This document shows positions 35,391 through 44,266 of a stretch of DNA of 64,000 bases, one piece after another (positions within the stretch are counted from its first letter, which is position 1; every line of letters begins with the position of its first letter). Where the stretch lies: contig NZ_LMEH01000001.1 in the NCBI RefSeq assembly GCF_001425325.1, positions 1,890,602 to 1,954,601 of the forward strand. Reading direction: 5' to 3'. Both the position numbers and the translations under genes were made by a program. The notes below the pieces were generated by a model. The model saw nothing but the letters and a program-made list of their open reading frames with translations, searched no databases and was not told where the DNA came from. The DNA comes from Leifsonia sp. Root1293 (GTDB lineage: Bacteria > Actinomycetota > Actinomycetes > Actinomycetales > Microbacteriaceae).

Positions 35391-35564
35391 GTCTCGCTGT
35401 TTCTGACGGGGTGGCCGGCGGCCGGCTCGGGCGTGACCGCGCTGGCGGTGCGCGCTGTCGAGCGGAGATCCGCTGTCGGCGGTGGTGGAGAGAGGACGAG
35501 CGCGGGTCGGTCTGCGGACGGGCGCTGTGCGGGACGGGCGTCGCCCGTGCGGCGTGCGGTGCGG
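35391..35564 (-). promoter_or_regulatory. Structured leader between upstream ORF and ABC exporter
   Basis: This untranslated stretch of 174 bases includes a hairpin ACGGGCG-T-CGCCCGT (35534-35548) shortly after the upstream ORF stop, and a GC-rich foldable block near 35412-35428 (GGCCGGCGGCCGGC). It ends in a weak ribosome-binding site. The arrangement fits attenuation or translational gating of the exporter genes. Confidence 0.45.
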
Positions 35565-35651
35565 CTACTCCGTGATCACGGCGAGGCGTGCCGCGACGAC
35601 AGGGCCGGTGGTCGCTCCGGATCGGGGCGTCGGCTTGTCTGTCTTCGTCAT
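35565..35651 (-). CDS. 28-codon upstream ORF, candidate regulatory leader peptide
   Basis: This ORF has ATG at 35651 with an ideal GGAGG site five bases upstream, and encodes 28 residues beginning MTKTDKPTPRSGATTG and ending ARLAVITE. Its last codons overlap the palindrome CCGTGATCACGG (35570-35581). It lies 63 bases after a predicted transcription start and 174 bases before the exporter start. Its strong ribosome-binding site contrasts with the weak one of the exporter gene. Short leader ORFs that sense ribosome-targeting drugs are known upstream of resistance genes including ABC exporters; that function is inferred here. A chance ORF is the main alternative. Confidence 0.55.
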   Translation of the reverse strand: MTKTDKPTPRSGATTGPVVAARLAVITE

Positions 35652-35720
35652 GGAATCCTCCTGCGCGTCTTCGTCGAATCTGGTGCCACCGTCGCGTGCG
35701 GGGCGGCAGGCAGCCTTGCA

Positions 35721-35748
35721 GACTATACCCGCGCATCCGTCGACCGCA
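35721..35748 (-). promoter_or_regulatory. Promoter of ABC exporter transcript
   Basis: -35 TTGCGG (35743-35748), a 16-bp spacer and -10 TATAGT (35721-35726) lie on the minus strand. The start of transcription would be near 35714, giving a leader of about 320 bases to the exporter start codon at 35390. Confidence 0.65.
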
Positions 35749-35806
35749 ACGGCTGCGCCGATCCGATCGCTGCCTGGGCGTCGATTACGCTGGCGGGAGT
35801 GTCGGC

Positions 35807-38521
35807 ATGGCAGCGGGCGCGCGAGACGAGGGGGCGCCGGTGCGATCGATTCGTCTCGCCATGCTCCGAGCGCGAGCGCGTGCCGGACTCCTTCTCGGTC
35901 TCGGCGCCGTCGTGGCCGTCGCAGCGCTCGCGGGCGTCGGCATCATCGGCGGGCTCGCGACGGCGACGGCGACGGGGGTGCACGACGCCCTCGTGGTGAC
36001 CGGGCCCGCGACGGAGTTGGTGGTCACCGCCGATCCGTCCGATCCCGACGACGCTCCAGCCAGCCGGGATGCCGTCGACGCCCTCATCGACGAGACGATC
36101 CGGCACGGCGACGTGCAGCGTTCCGTCGACGATGTCGATCGGCTGGTCTGGACGATCACCCCTGCCGATGCCGCTCTGACGCCGGCCGGCGCGGCGGAGC
36201 TGCGCCTCGAGATCGGCGACCTCGTCACGATGGTCGACGCGGCGTCGATTCCGGCGACGACGGTGGCGACATCCGGAGGGCTGACCGCAACGCTCGCCGA
36301 ACTCGACAGGGGCGTCGTCGCCGTGTCCTCCGTGCTGCCGGTTCCGCTGCTGCTCATCTTCGTCTTCGCCTGGTTCGCGCTCGCCCAGCTCGCTCGTCTG
36401 CTGCGCAGCGCCCGCTCCGAGGAGAGCGAACTGCTCACCGCTCGCGGGATGACGGCATGGCAGCTGGGCTCGCTGGCCATTCTCGAGTCGGCCGTGACCG
36501 TGATCCCCGCGGCGGTCATCGGAGCAGCGGCAGCGGTCGGAGCGCTGAGCGTCATCCAACCCGCAGCGACGACCTCGCTGAGTGGCTGGCCGTTCGCCGT
36601 GGCCGTCGGACTCCTGGCCATGATCGTTGCCGGATGGAGCGCCGGGCGGAGCGGCATCGGCGGAACCGCCGGGCGCCGTGCCGAGCGCTCGGGCCGGGGC
36701 GTCGGCGCCGCCACGGCGACGGGAGCCGTCCTCGCCACCATCGCGGCCGCAGTCGCCGTCGCCCAGCTGCTGCAGTACGGCTCGCCCCTCGTCCCCTCAG
36801 CCGATGGCGGCGTCCGCGTCGACCCGATCGCCGAACTCGCCCCTGTGCTCATGCTCGTGGCCGGCGCGCTGCTGGCCCTGCTCCTGCTCCGGCCGGCCGT
36901 CATCGCCGTCGAGAGGGCGGCGGCGCGCGGAACCGGGCTCGCCGGTTCACTCGCCGCCCGCCAGGTCGCGCGACGCTTCCCGATGTTCCAGGTCGCAGTG
37001 CTGCTGGTCTGCCTGGCCGTCGGCAGTGCCGTGTTCGCCTCGGGTTACTCGGCGACGTGGCGGTCGCTGGCCTCGGCCTCGGCGCAGCAGGCCACGGGGA
37101 CATCCGTGCGGATCGCCCTCGCCGACGACTCCACGGCCGTGACGACGACTGCCGCCGTGCGCGCCGTCGACGGAGTGACGGATGCGGCCCCCGTCGCCAC
37201 AGCGCCCATCAGGGTGGGCGACGATCCGTCCACCCTCACGGCTCTCTCACCCGCGCTGGTGTCGGCCGTGCTCGCCGATGTCGGCGGCACCGTGGACACG
37301 GCGGCCATGGCGGCGGCCCTCGCCGAAGAGGTCAGGCCGGGCATCGCCCTCGCCGAGAACTCGACGTCGCTCCGGATCGATCTCGACATCGCCGCTCCCG
37401 AGGAGAGCCGTCGCGGAGAGGTCGCGATCAGCGCGTGGCTCGCCGACACCGACGGAGCACTCGTCTCCGTCGGCCTCGGCTCCATCGACGTCGACGCCCC
37501 AGGGCGCATCTCGGTGTCGGGAGAGCTCCCCGTCGTCGATGGGGGCTGGAGCCTGCTCGCGGTCGACGGGCGTCTGAGCGCAGCCGATGGCGCCGAGGAC
37601 ATCGACCTCGAGCTGACGTCCGTGGAGACCGACCCGGCTGCTCCCGCGTCGCTGCCCCTTCCGGAAGAGCCTGAGACCACTCTGGCATCGACAGAGCCGC
37701 TCGGCAGGATCATGCTGACGGATGCCACCGACCAGGACGTGCCGGCCGTGATCTCGACGGCCCTGGCCGAGAAGCGCGGACTGCGGGTCGGCGACCGATT
37801 CGACTACCAGTTCGATGGACTGCTGCGCTCGGGATCCGCCGTCGTGGCCGGCCTGACGCCCTCGGTTCCGGGCTCAGCCGACGCCCTCGCGGCGCTCTTC
37901 CCCCTCGCCACCCTCGACGACGCCCTGCTGCGCGACAACGACACCACGGCCGTCGCCGACGAGGTCTGGGCCGCAGCTGCCGACCCGGCGCTCGCGGCCG
38001 CTGCGATCGAACCGGTGCTGGCGGACCCGGGCGGCGACTCCGGCGACGTCGTGACGGTCGCCGGTCCCGGGCCGGCGACCCTGCTCGCCGAGCCTGTCGT
38101 GACCGCTGGGTGGGTGGGCGTCGGCGCCGCCATCGCGCTCGCCGTGATCGCCACCGTCGGAATCCTGTCCGCACTGGGAGCCGCTCGCTCCGGCGAGGTC
38201 GCCCTCCTGCGGGCGATCGGCGTTCCGTCACGGGCGCAGGGCAGGGGCCGCGCCGTCGAGCTCAGCGTTGCTGTGATCGCGGGAGGCCTCGCCGGAGTCG
38301 CCGTGGGGGCGCTGACAGTACTTCTCACTGCGGCTCCGTTCGCCGCGGCATCCGTCGCCGAATCATCGCTCGTCACCGACCTGCCGCCGTCGCTCGGCGT
38401 TCCCGCTCTCGCCGCGGCACTGCTCGCGTTGGCCCTGCCGCTGGCCGTCGTCATCGCTGTGCACGCGCACTCGGTCCGCCGCAGCGCGTCCAGGCCCTCG
38501 CCTGTCGGGGAGATCTCGTGA
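35807..38521 (+). CDS. FtsX/MacB-type ABC permease, first
   Basis: This large membrane permease has 904 residues. It has a transmembrane start (ARAGLLLGLGAVVAVAALAGVGII), a short periplasm-facing region, a cluster of six central segments around LLLIFVFAWFALAQL, a large extracytoplasmic domain (about residues 400-740) and a C-terminal FtsX-type set of segments containing SALGAARSGEVALLRAIGV. The start is ATG at 35807 with GGGAG upstream; a longer frame from 35588 overlaps the divergent promoter. It is the first of four overlapping genes. MacB/FtsX systems move lipids, peptides or signals by a mechanotransmission mechanism; the substrate is unknown. Confidence 0.88.
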   Translation: MAAGARDEGAPVRSIRLAMLRARARAGLLLGLGAVVAVAALAGVGIIGGLATATATGVHDALVVTGPATELVVTADPSDPDDAPASRDAVDALIDETIRHGDVQRSVDDVDRLVWTITPADAALTPAGAAELRLEIGDLVTMVDAASIPATTVATSGGLTATLAELDRGVVAVSSVLPVPLLLIFVFAWFALAQLARLLRSARSEESELLTARGMTAWQLGSLAILESAVTVIPAAVIGAAAAVGALSVIQPAATTSLSGWPFAVAVGLLAMIVAGWSAGRSGIGGTAGRRAERSGRGVGAATATGAVLATIAAAVAVAQLLQYGSPLVPSADGGVRVDPIAELAPVLMLVAGALLALLLLRPAVIAVERAAARGTGLAGSLAARQVARRFPMFQVAVLLVCLAVGSAVFASGYSATWRSLASASAQQATGTSVRIALADDSTAVTTTAAVRAVDGVTDAAPVATAPIRVGDDPSTLTALSPALVSAVLADVGGTVDTAAMAAALAEEVRPGIALAENSTSLRIDLDIAAPEESRRGEVAISAWLADTDGALVSVGLGSIDVDAPGRISVSGELPVVDGGWSLLAVDGRLSAADGAEDIDLELTSVETDPAAPASLPLPEEPETTLASTEPLGRIMLTDATDQDVPAVISTALAEKRGLRVGDRFDYQFDGLLRSGSAVVAGLTPSVPGSADALAALFPLATLDDALLRDNDTTAVADEVWAAAADPALAAAAIEPVLADPGGDSGDVVTVAGPGPATLLAEPVVTAGWVGVGAAIALAVIATVGILSALGAARSGEVALLRAIGVPSRAQGRGRAVELSVAVIAGGLAGVAVGALTVLLTAAPFAAASVAESSLVTDLPPSLGVPALAAALLALALPLAVVIAVHAHSVRRSASRPSPVGEIS

Positions 38522-41238
38522 GCCGCCGGTCCGCACGGTCGGGCCCCGCGCTCCTCCTTCGCCATCTGGCCGCCCATCCGGCCGGCGGACTCACCGTCGC
38601 CGTTCTCGTCGTGCTGCTGTCCGCTCTCGCCGCGGCGGCACCCCGGGCGGTCGAGGCCATGCACACCAGGTCGCTCGACTACGCCGTGAGTGCACTCGAG
38701 CCGGTGCAACGCGACGTCACCGGTGGCGCCATCGGAGTGCCGGACCCCGGACCCGGCGCCACGACCGGTCCCGATGGGCTCCCGCAGGAGTCGCAGGCCG
38801 TCTGGGGTGCCTTCAACGACAGCGTCGTGGGCCTGCATGACAGCCTGCCGTCTCCGCTTCGCGAGGCCACGGGCAGCCCGCAGTACTTCCTGTCGCAGGA
38901 CAGCCTGCCCGTCACCAGGGTCGGCGACGAGAATCACGGGGAGCTGGCCCTCGCCTTCGATCCGCGATCGCCCGACCATGTGAGGTACACCGACGGCTCG
39001 CCCCCGTCGGCGACCGACGACGACGTCGTCGAGATCGGCCTCGGATCCCTCAACGCCGATGCCCTCTCCTGGGGAGTCGGCGAGACCCGGCAGATCCAGG
39101 CCGAGCGCGGCGAGACCTACAGCGCCAGACTCTCGGGCGTCTTCGAACCCGTCGACCCCGATGACGACTACTGGTCGCATGCGCCCCTGCTGCTCGAGCC
39201 GAGCATCGTGCGGGATCCGCTCGCGCCGCCGGTCTACACCGTCACCGGGCTGATCGATGCCTCGGAGCTCGCTGCGCTGGCCGCGTCGCCCACTGCGGTG
39301 CGCGTGGAAGTGTGGTTCCCCCTGGACCCCGATGCCGTGACCCAGGCCGATGCATCGACCCTGGTCGAACAACTGCGCCGCCTCGAGTCGGCACCGCCGA
39401 CGGTCATGATGACGCGGACCGAGTTCTACCAGGCCGCGCTGTCGTTCTCCGCCGGTCCGGCCGACACCATCGAAGACACGTTGACGACGGATGCCGCCGT
39501 CGACGCTGTGCTCGCCATGACGGCGTCGGGCCCTCTGGGCGTGATGATCGCCGTGCTGCTCCTCGGCTGCCGAGTGATCACGGGCCGGCGGGCCGATGCC
39601 CTCCTGCTGCTGGCCGCCCGCGGGGCGGGTGGGCAGACGTTGCGCGGCATGATGGCGATCGAGGGTCTGGTGATCGGCATTCCCGCGGCGATCACAGGAG
39701 CCCTCGCGGGCATCCTGCTCACCACCGGACCGATCACGGCGAGCGCGCTCGTGCTGCCCGCCCTGCTCGGCCTGCTTCCGGCGTTCCTGCTCGCGCTGCC
39801 GTCACCCGACCTCACTCGTCGCACGGAACGCGACGACCTCGACAGTGCCAGCCGAGCCTCGGGCCGGGTGCGTCTCGTCGGCGAGCTCGTCGTGGTCGGG
39901 CTGGCGGCCGTCGCGACCTTCGCCCTGATGCAGCGCGGGCTCACCACGGCTGCGGCGACATCCGGAATCGATCCCCTGCTCGCCGCAGCTCCGCTGCTGC
40001 TCGCCCTGGCGGTCTGCGTCGCCGCGCTCAGGCTCTATCCGCTGCCGCTGGCCTGGCTGGCCCGGCGCTCTCATGCGCGGCGTGGGCTCAGTGCCTACCT
40101 GGGACCCGTGCGGGCGCTGCGCGACCCGGCGACTGGGCTCGCCCCGGTGCTCGCCCTGGTGGTGGGCGTTGCCGTCGCCGTCTCGTCGGGAGTACTGCTC
40201 ACCACCATCCGCTCGGGCATCGACGATGCAGCGGTGACGGCCGTCGGCGCCGACCTGCGCGTGAAGGGCACGCCACTCACCACGGACCAGGTGGAGGAGA
40301 TCGCCGCCGTTCCGGGTGTCGCTGATGCCGCCGCCGTGTCGGGAGCGAACTCGGAGCTCATCGACGTCGACGGGCGCCGCACCAACACGTCGATCATCGT
40401 GGTCGACACCGAGGCCCTCGGTCGGGTGCAGGGCGATTCCCCCGGCGCACTGCCGGTCGGGCCTGCGCTGCGCGCCGAGGGCGACACCGTGCCGATCGTG
40501 GCGTCGGGGGCGACGACGTCGGCCGTCGGCTCGTCGACGGATGCCACTCTCGACGGAGAGCCGATCACCATCGTCGGCACGGTCGACGGCATCACGGCCC
40601 TCAGCAGTCGGGCGAACTGGGCTGTCGTCGACAGCCGCTTCGCTGACAGGGTCGGCGTCGTCAATCCCGTGACTCACGTCGTGCTGCTCCGCCTCGAACC
40701 GGATGCCGATCGGGAAGCCACCAGGGCAGCGGTGCAGGCCGTGGCCGGCGGTGCGGCGACCGTCGATTCGCCCGCGGACTCCGCTGCGGTCCTGGAGTCG
40801 GCCCCGGCTGCGGCCGGCCTGCAGTCCGCCCTGTTCATCGGCATCGCCGTGACGGCACTGCTCAGTGCTCTCACCATCGCGATGACCCTCGTGCTCGGCG
40901 CGACGGCGAGAGCTCGCATCCTCGTGCTGCTGCGCATGCTCGGCGGCGGGCGGCGCGATGCCCGCTCGCTCGCCGTCTGGGAGGTCGCGCCGATGGCCGT
41001 GGTCGCCCTCGTGTTCGGGGCGGCGCTCGGCATCGGCCTGCCGCTGGTGATCCTGGCCGGCGTCGACCTGCGCGGATTCACTGGAGGCCGGTTGCAGCCG
41101 GAGCTCTCCGTCGACCCGATCCTCACCCTGGCCCTCGTGGTCGGGTTCGTGCTGGTGACCGCACTGTGCACGTTCATCGCGCTGTTCGCCTCAGGGCGGG
41201 CGCGCGCCAGTTCCATCCTGAGAACAGTGGAGTCCTGA
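38518..41238 (+). CDS. FtsX/MacB-type ABC permease, second
   Basis: This is a second large permease (906 residues) with the same plan: an N-terminal segment (GGLTVAVLVVLLSALAAAAPRAVEAM), an extracytoplasmic domain of about 270 residues, a central segment cluster, a second extracytoplasmic domain, and C-terminal FtsX segments with LVLLRMLGGGRRDARSLAVWE. The start is GTG at 38518, overlapping the first permease (GTGA). Its sequence differs clearly from the first, so a heteromeric transporter is likely. A frame from 38110 is rejected. Confidence 0.88.
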   Translation: MSRRSARSGPALLLRHLAAHPAGGLTVAVLVVLLSALAAAAPRAVEAMHTRSLDYAVSALEPVQRDVTGGAIGVPDPGPGATTGPDGLPQESQAVWGAFNDSVVGLHDSLPSPLREATGSPQYFLSQDSLPVTRVGDENHGELALAFDPRSPDHVRYTDGSPPSATDDDVVEIGLGSLNADALSWGVGETRQIQAERGETYSARLSGVFEPVDPDDDYWSHAPLLLEPSIVRDPLAPPVYTVTGLIDASELAALAASPTAVRVEVWFPLDPDAVTQADASTLVEQLRRLESAPPTVMMTRTEFYQAALSFSAGPADTIEDTLTTDAAVDAVLAMTASGPLGVMIAVLLLGCRVITGRRADALLLLAARGAGGQTLRGMMAIEGLVIGIPAAITGALAGILLTTGPITASALVLPALLGLLPAFLLALPSPDLTRRTERDDLDSASRASGRVRLVGELVVVGLAAVATFALMQRGLTTAAATSGIDPLLAAAPLLLALAVCVAALRLYPLPLAWLARRSHARRGLSAYLGPVRALRDPATGLAPVLALVVGVAVAVSSGVLLTTIRSGIDDAAVTAVGADLRVKGTPLTTDQVEEIAAVPGVADAAAVSGANSELIDVDGRRTNTSIIVVDTEALGRVQGDSPGALPVGPALRAEGDTVPIVASGATTSAVGSSTDATLDGEPITIVGTVDGITALSSRANWAVVDSRFADRVGVVNPVTHVVLLRLEPDADREATRAAVQAVAGGAATVDSPADSAAVLESAPAAAGLQSALFIGIAVTALLSALTIAMTLVLGATARARILVLLRMLGGGRRDARSLAVWEVAPMAVVALVFGAALGIGLPLVILAGVDLRGFTGGRLQPELSVDPILTLALVVGFVLVTALCTFIALFASGRARASSILRTVES

Positions 41239-41240
41239 CC

Positions 41241-42305
41241 ATGGAGAAGACGGAGACCCGCGTGATCGACGCGACCGACACCGGCGAGCCCGACGTGATC
41301 TGCTCGGACCTGGTGCGCATCTTCACCGCCCAGGGAGTGGAGGTGCAGGCCCTTCAAGGTCTGAATCTGCGCCTCGATCGAGGAGAGCTGGTCGCCCTGA
41401 TCGGGGCATCGGGCTCCGGCAAGTCCACCCTGCTCGGCATCCTGTCCGGACTCGACGTCCCGACGGCCGGAGTCGCGCGGGTGGCCGGTCACGACCTGCT
41501 CGCTCTGGGTCGACGCGAGAGGGTCGCATTCCGTCGACGGAGCGTCGGCTTCGTCTGGCAGCAGACCGGACGGAACCTCCTGCCCTACCTGACCGCCGCT
41601 GAGAACGTCGCCGCCGCTCTGGCCGTCGCCGGCGCACGGGGCGACCGTGACGGACGCGTCCGTGATGTGCTCGAGGTGCTCGACGTGACGGACGTCGCGG
41701 ATCGGCGGCCGTCGCAGATGTCCGGCGGACAGCAGCAGCGGGTGGCCATCGCCGTCGCCATCGCCAACGAGCCGCGCGTGCTCCTGGCTGACGAGCCGAC
41801 CGGTGAACTCGACGAGGCGACCTCTGCATCCGTTCTCGAGGCGATGCGCTCGGTGAACGAGCGCCTCGGGGTCACGACGCTCATCGTCACCCACGACCCG
41901 ACAGTGTCCGAGCATGTCGCGCGCACTGTGCAGATCCGCGATGGACGCACCTCGACCGAGGTGCTGCGCAGCACGCGGACGGACGAGCACGGAGCGGAGC
42001 AGGCTGTGGCCGAGGAGTTCGCCGTCCTCGACCGCGTCGGCCGGCTGCAGTTGCCGCACGACTTCGTCGGGGCTCTCGGCCTGCGCGACAGGGTGCGGCT
42101 CTCGCTCGAGCCCGACCACGTGGCTGTGCGCCCCGGCCAGGAGCAGCGGCAACCGGCCATCCCGCCCACTCCGCCTGCTGCGCCGGCGTCAGACCCAGGC
42201 CCCGAGTCGACCACGGGGCAGGATGCGTCCCCCGCCCCCTCGCCTGCGCATTCCCCACAGCCGCGCGGGCGCCACGCCGCCCCCATCGAGGAGGATCGAT
42301 CATGA
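41241..42305 (+). CDS. MacB-type ABC ATPase with AbrB/MazE-like tail
   Basis: This cytoplasmic ATPase (354 residues) powers the adjacent permeases. Walker A is LIGASGSGKSTLLG, the signature MSGGQQQRVAIA and Walker B VLLADEPTGELD. Beyond the usual end at about residue 240 it carries an extra module at about 260-299, containing VLDRVGRLQLPHDFVGALGL. This module matches the swapped-hairpin pattern of AbrB/MazE proteins (DxxGRxxLPxxxxxxLGL). A Pro/Ala-rich tail follows, ending in IEEDRS. The start is ATG at 41241, two bases after the permease stop. The tail may dimerise the ATPase or bind another partner; DNA binding is possible but unproven. Confidence 0.88.
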   Translation: MEKTETRVIDATDTGEPDVICSDLVRIFTAQGVEVQALQGLNLRLDRGELVALIGASGSGKSTLLGILSGLDVPTAGVARVAGHDLLALGRRERVAFRRRSVGFVWQQTGRNLLPYLTAAENVAAALAVAGARGDRDGRVRDVLEVLDVTDVADRRPSQMSGGQQQRVAIAVAIANEPRVLLADEPTGELDEATSASVLEAMRSVNERLGVTTLIVTHDPTVSEHVARTVQIRDGRTSTEVLRSTRTDEHGAEQAVAEEFAVLDRVGRLQLPHDFVGALGLRDRVRLSLEPDHVAVRPGQEQRQPAIPPTPPAAPASDPGPESTTGQDASPAPSPAHSPQPRGRHAAPIEEDRS

Positions 42306-43003
42306 GTATCGCCCTGCGCGCCGAAGGCCTCAGCCGCCACTACACGGTCGGCGACATCACCGTGCGAGCCGTCGACGAGGTGTCGCTCGACGTCTCGCCC
42401 GGCGAACTGCTGGTCATCAGGGGATCATCCGGCGCCGGCAAGACGACGCTCCTCAACCTGCTGGGTGGTCTCGACAGCCCGACGGCCGGGCAGGTGTGGG
42501 TCGGCGACCGGGAGCTCTCCAGCCTGGATGAGGACGAACTCGCGGAACTCCGTCGTACGGGACTCGGCTACATCTTCCAGGGCTTCGGACTCATCCCGGT
42601 GCTGTCGGCCGCCGAGAACATCGAGGTGCCGCTGCGACTGGCGAGGATGGACGCCGTCGAGCGCGACAGCCGCGTCGCCGAGGCGCTCGCCCTCGTCGGC
42701 CTCTCGGAGCACGCCGCCCAGCGTCCATCCGAACTCTCCGGCGGACAGCAGCAGCGCGTGGGGATAGCCAGGGCGCTGGTGTCGCGTCCCGGCATCCTGC
42801 TGGCGGATGAACCCACCGGCCAGCTCGACAGCGGAACGGCCGCGACGGTCATGGATCTCATCTCGGGGCTGGTGCACGACCGCGGTATCGCGGCCGTGGT
42901 CTCGACGCACGACCCGCTCCTCGTGCAGCGTGCCGATCGCGTGCTCGAGATGCACGACGGCCGGCTGCGTGCGGCGGACGACCTCAGCGCACGCGCACGC
43001 TGA
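42302..43003 (+). CDS. MacB-type ABC ATPase
   Basis: This is a compact LolD/MacB-class ATPase (233 residues) with Walker A VIRGSSGAGKTTLLN, signature LSGGQQQRVGIARA, and Walker B ILLADEPTGQLD. It overlaps the first ATPase (ATGA) and ends in a 20-bp tail-to-tail overlap with the dimethylargininase gene. Two ATPases and two permeases in one operon suggest a complex in which each ATPase serves one site. Confidence 0.92.
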   Translation: MSIALRAEGLSRHYTVGDITVRAVDEVSLDVSPGELLVIRGSSGAGKTTLLNLLGGLDSPTAGQVWVGDRELSSLDEDELAELRRTGLGYIFQGFGLIPVLSAAENIEVPLRLARMDAVERDSRVAEALALVGLSEHAAQRPSELSGGQQQRVGIARALVSRPGILLADEPTGQLDSGTAATVMDLISGLVHDRGIAAVVSTHDPLLVQRADRVLEMHDGRLRAADDLSARAR

Positions 43004-44234
43004 GGCAGGTGACGCACCCCTCGAGCTTCTCGAACTCGGAGATGTCCACGGTGACCACCCTGTACCCGAGATCGGAGATCAGCGCCGCGCTGACCGGGGC
43101 CGATCCGGCCATGAGCACGGTGTCGGGAGCGAGTTCGACGACGTGCGCTCCCCCCGCCTCCGGCACGGCCACGAAACGATCGAAGACCGTGACGTCGTCG
43201 AGCAGCGGCCGGTAGCCGATCACAGTGCCGTCGGGCAGGGCGGTGGCTGCGCTCTTGAGATGCAGTGCCTTCGTGAGCGGCACGGCGACCACCGTGTAGC
43301 CGAGCGGCGCCAACAGGACGCGGAGCTGACGGATGCCCTCCGCATTGGTGCGCGTCGACCGGCCGACGTAGACCGTCGAACCGACCTTCAGCACGTCGCC
43401 GCCATCGAGGGTCCCCGGCAGCTCGATACGCTCGATCCGCACGCCCGGAATCGAGCGGACGGACTCCTCGGCCCCGGCGATCTCACCGCGACGGACCTCG
43501 GAGCCCGGACTGGTCATCACGGCGACGTCGCCGAACATCACCACGGTGTCCTCGACGAACACGGAGTCGGCCAGCTGAGGTTCTGCGGCGACCTCCACGA
43601 CGTCCCAGCCCTCCGCCGTCAGGGCGGCGCAGTAGTTGTCCCACTGGTCATCGGCCAGCTCGGAGTCGATGCCCTCCCGCTCGATGTGGGTCACCATCCC
43701 CTCGGCCAGGTTCTCGGCAGGAAGACGCACGAGCGCGATCCGGCGGGCCTGGCCGGATGACCCGACGCCGGAGCCGAGCACGATCGCGGTGATGCTGCGG
43801 CCGAGGGTGACCTCGCCGAGCGTCACGGCGAGCACGAACAGCAGGTTGAAGCCGATGAGGCTCGCCACGATCTGCCCGAGTACGGCGCCGTCGATGGCGG
43901 CTCCGTTCCCGGCTGCGGTCAGGATCGAACCGAGCACGGCACCGATCAGGCCGGCACCGAGGCCACCGGCGAGCGCGGGGAGCCACCACCGGGTGGCGCC
44001 GAGGGAGTTGAAGATCGCCAGCAGGACACCGGCGACGATCGCGGGCACCAGGAAGAAGTTCGCCGCCTGGGTGAGCACGGCCGTCGCCTGCTGGCCACCG
44101 ATGAAGAAGGCCAGGCTCGTGACGGCGAGGGCCACGACGACCACGACCAGAGCCGAGAGCACGCCTGCCGTGATGCGGCGCCCGAGGTCGACGGCCGGAA
44201 CGGGTGGTCGGGTGGCAGCACTCGAGAAAGTCAT
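42984..44234 (-). CDS. Dimethylargininase fused to four-segment membrane domain
   Basis: This 416-residue protein has two parts. Residues 20-150 hold about four hydrophobic segments (around 23-45, 60-78, 85-107 and 122-140). Residues 165-416 form a DDAH-like amidinotransferase-fold enzyme: RIALVRLPAENLAEGM, DSVFVEDTVVMFGDVAV, LPGTLDGGDVLKVG, the histidine region TKALHLKSAA and the C-terminal active-site cysteine in LEGCVTCLSVRV. DDAH hydrolyses methylated arginines to citrulline and methylamines. Stand-alone DDAH is about 255 residues, so the membrane domain is an addition. The start is ATG at 44234, 7 bases after TAGTGT (44242-44247). Membrane tethering of the enzyme is the direct implication. 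Confidence 0.88.
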   Translation of the reverse strand: MTFSSAATRPPVPAVDLGRRITAGVLSALVVVVVALAVTSLAFFIGGQQATAVLTQAANFFLVPAIVAGVLLAIFNSLGATRWWLPALAGGLGAGLIGAVLGSILTAAGNGAAIDGAVLGQIVASLIGFNLLFVLAVTLGEVTLGRSITAIVLGSGVGSSGQARRIALVRLPAENLAEGMVTHIEREGIDSELADDQWDNYCAALTAEGWDVVEVAAEPQLADSVFVEDTVVMFGDVAVMTSPGSEVRRGEIAGAEESVRSIPGVRIERIELPGTLDGGDVLKVGSTVYVGRSTRTNAEGIRQLRVLLAPLGYTVVAVPLTKALHLKSAATALPDGTVIGYRPLLDDVTVFDRFVAVPEAGGAHVVELAPDTVLMAGSAPVSAALISDLGYRVVTVDISEFEKLEGCVTCLSVRVR

Positions 44235-44241
44235 GACTGCG

Positions 44242-44247
44242 ACACTA
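44242..44247 (-). promoter_or_regulatory. Leaderless-type -10 box of dimethylargininase gene
   Basis: TAGTGT on the minus strand ends 7 bases before the ATG at 44234, and no ribosome-binding site is seen. This makes the gene independently transcribed although it lies only 32 bp after the dehydrogenase. Confidence 0.5.
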
Positions 44248-44266
44248 CCGGCCACCCGAGCGGCTC

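Noticed and set aside
38110-41238. A 1042-residue version of the second FtsX permease
   Set aside because: The extra N-terminus is the wrong frame of the first permease. GTG at 38518 overlaps the first stop codon and starts a normal transmembrane N-terminus.
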